From positions 3,645,001 through 3,709,000 of the forward strand of contig JAQPZY010001569.1 of assembly GCA_029931535.1 (NCBI GenBank): a stretch of 64,000 nucleotides of DNA, written 5' to 3'. The notes beneath the pieces were generated by a model that was not told the origin of the DNA, did not search any database, and saw only the letters and a program-made list of their open reading frames with translations. Below, piece after piece: positions 47,090-56,947 of this stretch (positions within the stretch are counted from its first letter, which is position 1; each line of letters opens with the position of its first letter). The position numbers and the translations under genes were made by a program. Source of the DNA: Margaritifera margaritifera (Eukaryota > Mollusca > Bivalvia > Unionida > Margaritiferidae).

Positions 47090-47616
47090 AGGATTGAGTA
47101 ACCTTAATCCATGTAAAAGTACAGGCCCTGACAACATCCTAGCATAGTTTATAAAAGATGATGTCAGTATTTTCACATTCCAATTACTTACATTGTTAAC
47201 TTGTCTGCATCAAGTGGTATTGTGCATGATGAACTGAAATTAGCTAGAGTTAGACCTCTTTACAAAAGAGTAGTAAAGATGATGCAAACAATTACAGGCC
47301 TGTTAGTATACTCAGTATTGTGTCCAAGATTCTGGAAAGAGCAGTTTATGTTCAACTTCAAAACTTTTTCACTAAGAATAACTTAATTTATGAACTACAT
47401 TCAGGTTTCATGGGATTGTACTCTACTAATACATGCTTGATACATCTTTTTGATGATATTAAAGTACAAATGGGAAAAGGTTTCTACACTGGAATGATCA
47501 TGCTTGACTAACAAAAAGCATTTGACACAGTGAATCATGAAATATTTTGTAATAAATTGGTAGGATTAGGAGTTATGTCTGTTGAATGGTTTGAATCATA
47601 TCTAAGAAATAGACAA
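47090..47616 (+). pseudogene. LINE copy 4 reverse transcriptase fragment
   Basis: Pieces in three frames read LNPCKSTGPDNI, LARVRPLYKR, SKILERAVYVQLQNFF, ELHSGFMGLYSTNTCLI, a stop, QKAFDTVNHEIFCNKL (motif A region) and WFESYLRNRQ. Motifs B and C are absent because the inverted fragment takes their place. Confidence 0.82.
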
Positions 47617-47955
47617 CTTTTGATATGTTTAGATTACATATGTAAGCTATGCTATCAGATATTATGTTTGCAGCAGACCTCAGTAGATGTGGTCCAATAT
47701 TATCTAGGATTGTTGATTTCGTTGTTGCAATAGTTTGGACAATTTTTAAAACTTTTTCATTTGGTATTGCAGAGCTAAAAATGTTTGCGTCAGCTGGAAT
47801 TCTTTCTGAACGGAAATTTCTTAATTCATCGTATTTGGAGTTTACAATGGGTTCCTTAATTCTGGAAGCTACGCTGACAAAAATTCAATGAATGTATTTG
47901 CTATTTCAACATCCTCATCAATAATCTGACCTTTCTGGCTAAGTCGTTTCAAACA
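47617..47955 (-). mobile_element. Inverted LINE fragment (copy-1 type)
   Basis: On the minus strand it matches 15570-15900 of copy 1 with high nucleotide similarity: GATTATTGATGAGGATGTT, TTTGTCAGCGTAGCTTCCAG, CCAAATGAAAAAGTTTTAAA, CTGCTGCAAACATAATATCT. The plus-strand frame at 47649-47891 is its antisense shadow, like the frame at 15685-15870. Confidence 0.9.
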
Positions 47956-48356
47956 GGCTGATAAGTCATACCTTTTAAAACAAAGCAAATCAAGAGAACA
48001 GAGTTCAATGATATTTTACTATAATGAATTGTTTTTCCTGATACTTCTTAATTCTGAAATCATCTTTTAAATTTGTTTCACTTAATTGTAAATGCTTAGC
48101 TTAGTCGAATATATAATTTTAATTTGGAAAATATACCCTGCCCCAAAATCTTGATCCCTCAGGACCCCATTGGAAATAAGTTTTGCAAACTGTTATGGAT
48201 CATCCTTGGTGGACACTTTTTTCTTTGTATGTATGTATGTAAATATGTATCACAACTGTTTATTATGCTGTTATAATGTACTGTCTCAATGTTATTTAAT
48301 TGTTTTATGTATTAATGTATTACTACTTGCTATTTGCTGATCCTACCTAAACAAAC

Positions 48357-48418
<62 letters not shown>

Positions 48419-48425
48419 ATAATAA
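48357..48425 (+). repeat. (ATT)n tail of LINE copy 4
   Basis: About 22 ATT triplets after CTACCTAAACAAACGT, marking the 3' end of the insertion. Confidence 0.95.
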
Positions 48426-48596
48426 CCCATTTTCTATGAGGGGGTGAGGATAATGATTATTTTGCAAATATTGCACATTTCAGACTGTCATCTACAAAAT
48501 TCTATTTACAATTGATTCCTTGATCAGTTTTACCTCGATGTTGATATATGTTTCCAAGTCTTATTTTTTTTATAGGTAGACAAGTTAGTAAATACT

Positions 48597-48805
48597 ATAA
48601 TTAGTGTATCATGATAGTTTAGTGTATTATAATGGGTGTAAAATTAGTGTATCATGATAGTTTAGTGTATAATGGGTGTAAAATTAGTGTATCATGATAG
48701 TTTAGTGTATTATAATGGGTGTAAAATTAGTGTATCATGATAGTTTAGTGTATAATGGTTGTAAAATTAGTGTATCATGATAGTTTAGTGTAGAATGGGT
48801 GATGC
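48597..48805. repeat. 40/43-bp alternating tandem repeat, 5 copies
   Basis: TTAGTGTATCATGATAGTTT starts at 48601, 48644, 48684, 48727 and 48767. Spacings alternate 43 and 40 because every other unit has an extra TAT, so the amplified unit was probably an 83-bp dimer. Confidence 0.94.
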
Positions 48806-49559
48806 ATCTTTTTTTTAGTTTGTGTGGCAAAAAATGTCTGATTCTTTGCAGATCATTACCAGTCCAAAAGTATATAGTTCAAGCAAAGTGTTGATGACAT
48901 AACCACATTTAATATTTTTTCCTTGTCTTTGAAGCTTAGGTCAGACATTATTAGCTCATTCTTGTTGTCACTGATGTTGAATTAAGGCATATGTGCCATC
49001 ATAAATTACATACAGATACTTCAAAGGATTTTAATGAAGAAGAATTCATAAATGACCTGTGACAAGAACCACTGTTTAGAAAATATTAACAATTGCAACG
49101 TTGCTGTGGAAATGTTTTATAATCTCTTCAAAAAAATCTTGAATATTCATGCACCACTAAAAACAAAGCAAGTAAAACAGCAAATGAAATTAAACTGGCT
49201 TTCGCCTGAAATCAGAGACAAATTTCATAAAATCAAAGATGGGGAAAACTACAGGAAATGGAGGAATGCAGTTACAGATATGATTGGAATAGTCAGACAG
49301 AATACCGTATTTTGGTGTGTATAACGCGCACCCCATTTTCGACCCAGAATGAGTGGAAAAAACGTAGTTCTGCCATATAACGCGCATGTGATATAATACA
49401 TTTTAAAATCGTGACTATTTCGCTCCGTTTTCATAGTGCAACAACAGTGGGCCATTTTGGATAGTGAATGAAAAATGTGGCAATATTGAAATTATACCTT
49501 TCCGATTTTATGGTTGGTCCTTAAAAGGGCCCTTAAAAGGTTCGCTTAGTTGATGGAGT

Positions 49560-49964
49560 TCAATCTATTGCATCAAATCCCTCAAAGTTGTGCCGTCGTA
49601 AAAATGCATAGGCCCAGCTCACAGACCCCTTGTAGTCGTCTATTTTCTTCTGTTTTGCAATCAATATTGCCTGAAAGCGAATCTCTATCGTGGATACTGA
49701 GATTCCCTGTTTTCTTCTATACATGACCCATTCAAGGACACCACTCTCTACGTTCGGATATTTTGCACTTGTCTCTCTGTCTGCCTGTTTTGTTCTCGGA
49801 ATTTTCTTCAGTCTTTCTTTCATTCTTCTCCACTCCCAAACAGAAGACTCTCCTACATTAAACTCCCTCCCAGCGGCTCTGTTACCATGTGCTTCTGCAT
49901 AGGCAATGATGGCTAGCTTGTCTTTCGCATCGTACGAATTTCTTATGACCCATGTTGATACTTT
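49560..49964 (-). pseudogene. pogo-type transposase DNA-binding fragment (no catalytic domain)
   Basis: The minus-strand frame, open from about 49964 without an ATG, reads NSYDAKDKLAIIAYAEAHGN, RAAGREFNVGESSVWEWRRM (first helix-turn-helix) and PNVESGVLEWVMYRRKQGIS to SVSWAYAFLRRHNF (CENP-B-type second helix-turn-helix), then stops at 49560. In an intact element a DDE domain of about 250 residues would follow. The ATG at 49823 lies in the middle of the domain. The protein might still bind terminal repeats without cutting, if it were expressed. Confidence 0.85.
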
Positions 49965-50040
49965 GACTATATTCGTTCAGATTCAAGATCGAACACAATA
50001 TGCTATGTGAAGATGATGATGATGATGATGCTTGAATTAA

Positions 50041-50319
50041 CGTCGTGTGCGCCCATTTGGGCATGTACGACGATTTACCCCCACAGCGTGCGAAGCACGC
50101 ATAGGGGGGTTAAGTGGTCAGGTGTGTTGACAGATTGCAACCACCTGACTCTTTATTATGTACACCCCTCCAGCGCAGCATGGTTCCTCACAATTAAGGG
50201 TGTTAACTAAATGCGCGCTATTGGAGGGTGTGTGTATTTTAATTTGGAATTTTGAATTATACCTGTACATAGGACTAGAACCACAATGTTTACAGGTATA
50301 CAGGTGTGCGCAAGCGCAC
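50041..50319 (-). other. Cluster of four perfect or near-perfect hairpins in element 2
   Basis: Hairpin 1 (50041-50072): CGTCGT/ACGACG enclosing GCCCA/TGGGC. Hairpin 2 (50077-50110): CCCCC/GGGGG enclosing GCGTGC-GAA-GCACGC. Hairpin 3: GTCAGGTG (50117) with CACCTGAC (50142). Hairpin 4 (50306-50319): GTGCGC-AA-GCGCAC. The region is richer in GC than its surroundings. Function unknown. Confidence 0.8.
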
Positions 50320-50906
50320 TTACGGAATTGCTTCAAGGGCTCAGTCTGGAGTGGCAAGCGGCACGGACTAGGCAGGCGAAGGCGCGAAGTGTGACAGAAA
50401 ACCCTTAAACGCCAGGAACGTACATGATCAAATTCTGCCCAGTTAGCTAAGTCGGGCTGTCCCTATTACCAATTGTGTGTTAGCAACATGTTGTAATTAC
50501 AGTCACATTTTCACAGTTGAATAAAATTTTCCTATTTCCTATCAATTTTGAAATTTCGTGTACAAAATGTACATATGTTTTCTGAAAAATGATAAATAAA
50601 AAATGAGGTTTGAGTACCCCTTTAATTTATTTTTTGTGATCTTAATCGGATATTGTCAAGTTATCATTGGATTCGGTGGATAATTGGTCATATTTGTGTT
50701 GAAATTTAGTTATATTTCGAAAAGGTTTTCAAACCAAAGTGAAAACCATTAGGCAGTTATTAAACTCTTTAGTCCTTTGATGAGCGTCTGGGGGGAGACA
50801 CCGGTAGGAGCCTTTCAAGGAAAAACGGTTTCAAGTGGTCCGGTATAAATTCCATGGCCGTTCGTCTGACTCGCACTCTCGGGTTAAGGAAATCAGCCAT
50901 GTCGTA

Positions 50907-51689
50907 TTATAGTAAGTAGGCATCGTAATTAAAGGCCTCGAACTTCACTTCGTGGTACGTCATCAGGTGGTTTGAAATCATTGTAGCTACTGCTAATGGG
51001 CATTCATCGAAACCCTTTCCCCATTGTTGTAAGGCTCCGACTGCTTTTTTGGTCCGTACTCTGCTGGCTTTAGTTAGTCTCGTACCACTATCTTCCTGAA
51101 ACCTCGCTTGAACGACCACCTTCAGGTCATCGACGAACTGTATGGCCTCTTTCTTTTCTAGCCATAGTTCATTCATGCCCCATTTGTACGACCTATCATA
51201 CAAAAGTTGCCCAGCCTGATTATGCAACCCGAGGTCTTCAGTCCAATCTGGTTTTGGGACAGGTTGTGGGGTGGGTGGGGGTGACTTGCACGCTTCCGTT
51301 GTTGTTGTTGGTTTGATAGGTGGCGGCGAGGTTGAAGTAGTTGATGTTGCTATAGGGGTAACTTGCGTCCCTATAGTTTCCTTGGTTTTGGCCCTAACCG
51401 GAGCTTTTATCCTACCATCAACAGCTGCATTAGGAGCTGTTGTTGTTGTTGTGGTAGGCGACGGTGTTGGAGTCGATATTTCTTTGGGAGGGGCAGGTTG
51501 CGTTGGTTGACTCTGCCTTTGCTGTGTGTGTGGCGTCTGCCTATAACGCTGCCACGCCGGACTTCTTCGTCCTCCCTGTCTCTCTTCTAATGGGTATATT
51601 CCTTTCCCATGTATCTCGATCAGCTGAGTTTCTACTTTCTTCTTCCCAGATAAGGATCTCCTGAGCCCGGAGGCTCCATCGAGTTGCAA
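50907..51689 (-). CDS. Unrecognised 260-aa frame with Pro/Thr-rich linker in element 2
   Basis: The frame starts at an ATG at 51689. Residues 1-60 are basic, about 60-150 are rich in Pro, Thr, Ser and Gln, and the last ~110 form a compact-looking segment (DWTEDLGLHNQAGQLLYDRS, NELWLEKKEAIQFVDDLKVV, KAVGALQQWGKGFDECPL, MTYHEVKFEAFNYDAYLL). An overlapping frame (51756-51541) starting MEIIIPAHALNALRGLGL also looks protein-like, so the true product may begin there and shift frame. No family recognised. It may be the element's accessory gene or captured host sequence. Composition is GC-richer than the flanks. Confidence 0.5.
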   Translation of the reverse strand: MQLDGASGLRRSLSGKKKVETQLIEIHGKGIYPLEERQGGRRSPAWQRYRQTPHTQQRQSQPTQPAPPKEISTPTPSPTTTTTTAPNAAVDGRIKAPVRAKTKETIGTQVTPIATSTTSTSPPPIKPTTTTEACKSPPPTPQPVPKPDWTEDLGLHNQAGQLLYDRSYKWGMNELWLEKKEAIQFVDDLKVVVQARFQEDSGTRLTKASRVRTKKAVGALQQWGKGFDECPLAVATMISNHLMTYHEVKFEAFNYDAYLL

Positions 51690-51889
51690 CTGAGAGGCCT
51701 AAGCCTCTCAGAGCATTCAGGGCATGTGCGGGAATAATTATCTCCATCGCTAGCACTATTTGTATGTCTTATCGCTTCTATCTTCGCTGCTGTGTGAAAG
51801 TTAAGGTCCGGTATTTATACTTATTTGGATTATCATGACACCTCTAAAATATATCTCCATGTCCAAGCTAGAATTTACCAAGATAATGC

Positions 51890-52800
51890 ATTGTAATTAT
51901 GTTTGGCCCATCAAAGCTTTAGCCGGCGCTGATTTCCGTTAAAAACACCACGCTGAGTCAATTAAACACTGCTCACTGTGTTGTAACAAAGAAGTACCGT
52001 ATCAAATACTGTTGTTTAAAATGAGAAATAAAACAAAGAAACAAGTTTATTTTCTGAAGAAAAGTAAATACATTGCAAATTGAACTAGACAAACCATCGT
52101 GACTATGTTTAGCACATCAAAGCTTTAGCCGGTGCCGATTATCTTGAAAAGACCACTGAGTCAATGAAGCACTGATCACCGTTAAAAACACCGCGCTGAA
52201 TCAATTAAATATTGCTCACAGAGACAAAGCATTGTAACTATCTTAAGCGCATCAAAGCTTACCTGGCGCCGATTACAGTGAAAAGACCACACTGAGTCAA
52301 TGAAGCATTGATCACTGTATAGTCGCAAAGATATCTCAAATACTATGATTTAAGATGAGAAATAAAACTAAGAAACAAGTTTATTTTCCAAAGGAAAAAA
52401 AAAATGTTTTCCGACTTCATACATCAACGTTGTGTCAGTGTTACCGCAACAGGCTAACCGTAGCCAGGGGAAAAAAATGAGAACATTAACACTGCTTGAA
52501 TTCTCAATATTATATTTCAATCCAAACACGAATAAATGAAGACAAAATTAATTAGATCCACAGTTATCGAATATTGAACATTTACAGTACCGGTAATCAT
52601 ATATTTGTTCCGCTGATAACATTGAAAAGACCACACTTAGTCAATGAAACATTAATCACTCTATAGTCAGAAATAAATATAAAATACTATCATTTAAGAT
52701 GAGAAATAAAAACTAAGAACCAAGTTTATTTTCCAAAGAAAAAAATATTTTCTTACTTCATACATTAATTGATTATTTTGTTTCACAACGTGTCAGTGTT
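51890..52800 (-). repeat. ~335-bp subterminal repeats of element 2, 3 units
   Basis: The phrase GATGAGAAATAAAACTAAGA with AACAAGTTTATTTTCCAAAG recurs near 52020, 52352 and 52697, alternating with GCCGATT..GAAAAGACCAC and GAGTCAATGAAGCA phrases. A relic of the same arrangement occurs at 22880-23530. Confidence 0.82.
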
Positions 52801-54322
52801 ACCGTAACAAAGAAACCGTAGTCGCAAAAATATGTCCCCTAAAGGTGCCTCTGATGAGAACATTAACACTGCTTAAATTCTGCACATCTTATATTTCAAT
52901 TCAACCAAGAATAAATGAAGAAAAAATGTATTAGATCAACAGTTATGGAATACTAAACATTTACGGAACAGAAAAAATGTATTAGATCAACAGTTATGGA
53001 ATACTAAACATTTACGGAACAGGTACGGTAATCGTCACAGTGGTATTTGTTCCGCTCCAATACGGCACTTTGCACAGCTTTTGAACACGTTACCAGTCGT
53101 TATGTACATGTAATTCCGGTCGAGGCACAGAACAAAACGCTACACAGTGATGTAAAATAAAACTAGTTTATTAACATAAGCAATCAAAGAAAAAGACTAT
53201 CAAGGTTTGTAAGCATTGTTTATTTCTTTAATAAGGCTAGTACCGGTAAACAATTTAGTTACAATGAAATGTGCAACGGATTTAATATTTCACAAGGAGT
53301 GAATGTGACACATGTAGGCGGCTTTAGTGCCTTCATCCTCTCGTCAGATCGACCTGGAATTTTTTTTTTTTAGTTCTTGTATAAAACGCGCAGCCCCGAC
53401 TTTTTAAGATAAGAAAATTAGGTGAAAAAAGTGCGCGTTATACACACCAAAATACGGTACTACAAACAAGCCATTGAGAAAAATAAAAATCTAGTAATGT
53501 GTGGAAATATCTAAATGAACAAAATTCCAAAAAGTCACCTGTTCCTCCCAGTAACATCAAATATAATGGTCATACAGCGACTTCTGTGCAGGATATTGTA
53601 TATTCATTCAGCAAGTATTTTAGTAGTGTCTCTGGTGAATTTCAAAGAAAAAGTGAAAACATTGATCCTACTGTTCTAAATGAGAACTTAAATGATAAAT
53701 TACAAAATATAGAACCATTTAAATTGGACTATGTTACAGAGCATGAAGTTTAAAAAACATTGAAAAACCTAAATGTAAACAAAGCTACTGGATTAGATGG
53801 AATGGGACCTGAAATACTTAAAGTGTCTACACCTATTGTGTCACTATTGGAGGAAATTGTTCCAAACACAATATTGACAGAGTTTCAAAACTACAAAAAA
53901 AGCAGCATGAATTATACTTGGAAAACCACTGGATGCACCAAGCAAGCCTCTCTTCTGTGAACTGAAATGGCTTGACTTATCTGTAAGGATTGATTACCAA
54001 AAAAGCATTTTAGTATACAAGTCTCTTCAAGGAATTGCTCCAAAATATCTTCAGGAATTATTTGTAGCAAACTCATCTGAATATGATGAATTAAGATCTG
54101 TTTGTGATGGGAATCTTCAACTTCCCAAGCCAAAGTTAGAGTCATTCAAAAAGTCTGCAATATTCACATGCTTTCATATGGAACAGTATTCCTCAAAACA
54201 TCAAAAAGAGTGACAATCTAAAGTTGTTTAAAGAAAATTTCAACATCTGATTGTTGTCATAATACACAGACACTTTATATTATGTTGTAAATATTGTATA
54301 TAATTTTTCCACATGTTAAACA

Positions 54323-54367
54323 GAAGGCCTCAAGGGAGGGTAGTATTGTACTAATTGAGTTGCCTTC
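54323..54367 (+). other. LINE 3'-terminal stem-loop (copy 5)
   Basis: GAAGGC/GCCTTC, TCAA/TTGA and TAGTA/TACTA enclose a TTG loop, with purine bulge GGGAGGG on the 5' side. This is the same architecture as 17532-17579 with different bases in each stem. AATAAAG and ATT repeats follow. Confidence 0.78.
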
Positions 54368-54396
54368 TATAAATAAAGTATTATTATTATTATAAG

Positions 54397-55025
54397 TGTT
54401 GACATTTAGGGATAATTCTTTAATATTGTTGAGTAATTAAACTTTATTAGTGCATGCTAAGCCATTAAAGCCAAGGCCACACTACAAAAGTCATATAATT
54501 GCATCTGGTTTCATTTCTATGCAGTCCTCTGTCAAGTTAACATCACTTTTAGTCATTTGATTTGTTCTTTTAGTTGCTGTTTCAGGAATTATTGATTGGT
54601 TCATCCTGATAAATGTCTACATGATTCACACATGGCTTGCTGAATCAATAGCATAGTTGATACGTTAGTTAGTATACAGTGCTAAACACAACATGATTGA
54701 GTAATAAACAATAGTTTTTGTATGCCTAATTTTATTGTCATGATAAAGAAACAACACCTGTCAAGTCAATCACGTCTAAGCAAACAATAGGTCCACCAGA
54801 ATGCTCTTTGGCTACTAGTTGGATGCAAATTTTGGCTTTGAAATTTGTTTGGTTCATATATTTTGAGGAAAAACTCTTTGGAGAAAATCACAATGACCTA
54901 CTTTGCATAATTTTTGGATTGTTTGGTTTTTGCATTTAACTCTTAGCTTCTGACATGTATCATGTGCAACCACATAGCTTGCAGCTATGTAATCCTTTTC
55001 TGTTTTTATATAGAATAGGTATGGT
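54397..55025. other. Unassigned sequence
   Basis: No gene or repeat recognised between the LINE and the next coding remnants. Confidence 0.5.
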
Positions 55026-55272
55026 GTGTGTTTTTACAGATCTTTATATAATGGGAGTTTTTCTATATGCTCAGGAGCTTGGTGCAGATCACATCATGCC
55101 AGGGTGAAATGCTTTTTCCCTTCTCCATGTTTGGCCAGTGATGAAAACACCACCATTAGTGATGTGTCCAACAGCTCAACCAAAAAAGAAGTATCAACTC
55201 AGTATGATGATATTTATGCTTGCACAGTATCTACACAAACAGACCCTGGCTTACTTGTCTTGGAAATAAGGT
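55026..55272 (+). pseudogene. Possible exon upstream of the DUF6589-like fragment
   Basis: An open stretch preceded by acceptor-like sequences (GTTTTTACAG, TATATGCTCAG) ends at a donor-like AAATAAGGTATAC. It reads PCLASDENTTISDVSNSSTK, then STQYDDIYACTVSTQTDPGL. STQTD-type stretches occur in the middle of many transposon-derived proteins. It lies about 215 bp before the next fragment on the same strand, but the GT-AG phase does not join cleanly, so the pair is probably decayed. Confidence 0.45.
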
Positions 55273-55487
55273 ATACATTTTGCTTCATAGACATAGAGAT
55301 AGAGGGGGTGGTAGGTTTTTTGGGCATCATTTTAATATTAAATTAAATGTAGATAAGTATCACTTTTGATACAGTTTGAAATATTTTGCAGTTAATGGCA
55401 GTCTACTGATAAAAAAAAAATCACAATGAATACACTCCAAATTAGAAAAGACTGTTCTTAAAATACCATTTTATTTTGTTTCAGCAG

Positions 55488-56115
55488 ATAATATGTTACA
55501 TGCATTGAAGCATACCGTTAGTCTGGAGAGATGGCTTTACATAAGCTACTATACCTCAGGTGGCAAGAGTCATAACAGCGGAAGTAAATGTGCACTAGAG
55601 ATCTTGCACTTATTATGCCATCAGCAAGCATCATGTTGTTTGCGCACTGCATATCAAAGTATATATGGCCTTTATATCAACACCAGGGGGAAAAAATATA
55701 GTCATATACAAGCAGACCAACTCATGGAATGCCTTGTCAAAGGACAAAAAAAGATTCTTCAAGGACTGGGCCTAATGAACAAAGACAAAAACCTTCTGGT
55801 CAGATCTAAAGCATTAGCTGTCATATACAAGATTTTTGATAATTTTGACAGTGTAGCTGATGTAAAGGTAATGGCAGGCAGCCACAAACAGAGAAACTCT
55901 CATACTGGCGAGTTGAAAATGATACATGATCTGTGACAAGTCAAACCTTTTGTACCACATCCAGGCAGGTTTTTCAGTGCTCACAGAAGTATTCAGACAC
56001 CAGCAGATTAAGAAAACAGGCTTGCTTGAGTTTGAGTCCTGGATTGACTATCACACATTTAGACTGGATTTTAAATCTGGAAAGCAATATTCAGAAACTT
56101 TTAAAAATCTGTAAG
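55488..56115 (+). pseudogene. DUF6589-like protein fragment, frameshifted
   Basis: After an acceptor-like TTTTGTTTCAG, the frame 55493-55936 reads GSKCALEILHLLCHQQASCC, a GLYINTRGKKYSHIQADQLM stretch, VKGQKKILQGLGLMNKDKN, AGSHKQRNSHTGELKMIHDL, a stop, then VKPFVPHPGRFFSAHRS; a shifted frame to 56114 reads KTGLLEFESWIDYHTFRL. The order resembles my recollection of DUF6589 proteins (kYaxEalxL, VNxxGgkGxNxxxDLxxEHxN, SGxHxxxxxxxdvxxiv, PGRxxxxF), a family of unknown function found in fungi and animals. Identification is by eye only. At least two disruptions make it non-functional. Confidence 0.5.
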
Positions 56116-56947
56116 CCTACTTCCTGATATTGCCCAGAACCCATTATCTGCCATAGTGAAACTACATGTTAGGTGGAGGTCAATACATAGGAATAGCAGC
56201 CCATTTTAAATAAAAGCTGAATAGAATCCATAACAGTTGTTCTCACAGTTATTGATGGAAATAAGTCATTCTTGGTTGGTATTATATCTATAGTCATCTT
56301 ATGTTGATGTGAACATGGACTATCCACTGTGCTGACACACATTTTTTAATAGTTATTCCCCCTGTTTTACTTGCAGCAGGCAAGTAATCAATGTAGACTG
56401 CACAGTAACCATAGATTAATTTCCTTCACATGCACATAAGTGAGATCTTGGAGAAGTTGGGGTTTATTTAAGTAAGCAACATGCACAACATTTCTCTAGT
56501 TGTCTTGTCAGTTTTGGTAGATGCTAGACACAGGCATTACTCATTCCACCTATGTAGTGTCTTCAACAGTTAAGGTTGGGGCTTAACATTTTTTTCTGTT
56601 TCGATACAATTCCCAAACCCTGAAGCAATTGGTTTTATATTTGGACTGGAGGATAAGTAAGCATTTCCATTTTGTCTCCACACAACCCTATCCTTTCTCT
56701 GCTCTTGAAGCGAGCTCAAGGTCATTTGAGAATCTTGAATAATTTTTGTGATTAAAGTCCTATAACTTTCTGTGTGTCTGCGGGTGAGGGATTTGGTTTT
56801 GGTGTAATTTTTGGAATAGTGTTTTTATCTCCCTAGATGCCCACCTTTCTTCTGCCCAGTTGGTAAGGTTATGGTCACTATAAAATTAAAATGGATTTGT
56901 ATATAGCAAAGGGGCAGGTGAGAGATTTACTTACTGGTCTGAATAAC
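56116..56947. other. Unassigned sequence between two coding remnants
   Basis: No gene or repeat recognised. Confidence 0.5.

Larger units (their letters stand above)
45790..48425 (+). mobile_element. LINE copy 4, with an inverted internal LINE fragment
   Basis: It reads an endonuclease fragment, a linker, and reverse transcriptase up to FESYLRNRQ at about 47616, then a reversed fragment of a copy-1-like LINE (47617-47955), then an untranslated 3' region ending in an ATT tail. Its reverse transcriptase differs from copy 1 and from copies 2, 3 and 5. Many stops are present. The 5' end is truncated within the endonuclease. Confidence 0.85.
49305..53457 (-). mobile_element. pogo-type DNA transposon (element 2), 4.15 kb, non-autonomous, TA target duplication
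   Basis: A 27-bp perfect terminal inverted repeat begins CCGTATTTTGGTGTGTATAA at 49305 and its complement ends at 53457. TA lies outside both ends (49303-49304 and 53458-53459), and removing the element restores LINE order. Coding remnants are on the minus strand: a 260-aa unrecognised frame, then helix-turn-helix domains, with no DDE catalytic region before the end. Non-coding parts hold three ~335-bp subterminal repeats (51890-52800), a hairpin cluster (50041-50319), and unassigned sequence at 50320-50906 and 52800-53430. Movement would need transposase from another copy. Confidence 0.95.
48960..54396 (+). mobile_element. LINE copy 5, interrupted by pogo-type element 2
   Basis: Left part 48960-49302 reads KDFNEEEFINDL, then NINNCNVAVEMFYNLF, LNWLSPEIRDKFHKIK and YRKWRNAVTDMIGIVRQN; the right part resumes at 53460 with YYKQAIEKNKN and 53499-53753 (WKYLNEQNSKKSPVPPSNIK, SFSKYFSSVSGEF), which is the expected LINE order. 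Near 53840 most of the reverse transcriptase is deleted: KVSTPIV joins directly to sequence from its distal end (compare 38340 in copy 3). The tail IAPKYLQELF.., a 3' hairpin, AATAAAG and a short ATT run end at 54396. Confidence 0.88.

Noticed and set aside
45655..48560. LTR interpretation of the ~90-bp similar sequences flanking LINE copy 4
   Set aside because: They are short and diverged, and the interior is a non-LTR element with no gag/pol order, primer-binding site or polypurine tract.
50780..50830. Possible hammerhead ribozyme core (TTGATGAG followed by a GTCT/AGAC stem)
   Set aside because: The CTGATGA core is not exact and no correctly placed GAAA box or cleavage triplet was found.
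51271..51664. Plus-strand frames of 66-79 aa over the 260-aa minus-strand frame
   Set aside because: They are antisense shadows of a Pro/Thr-rich coding-like stretch, giving Val/Gly-rich or Cys/Arg-rich text.
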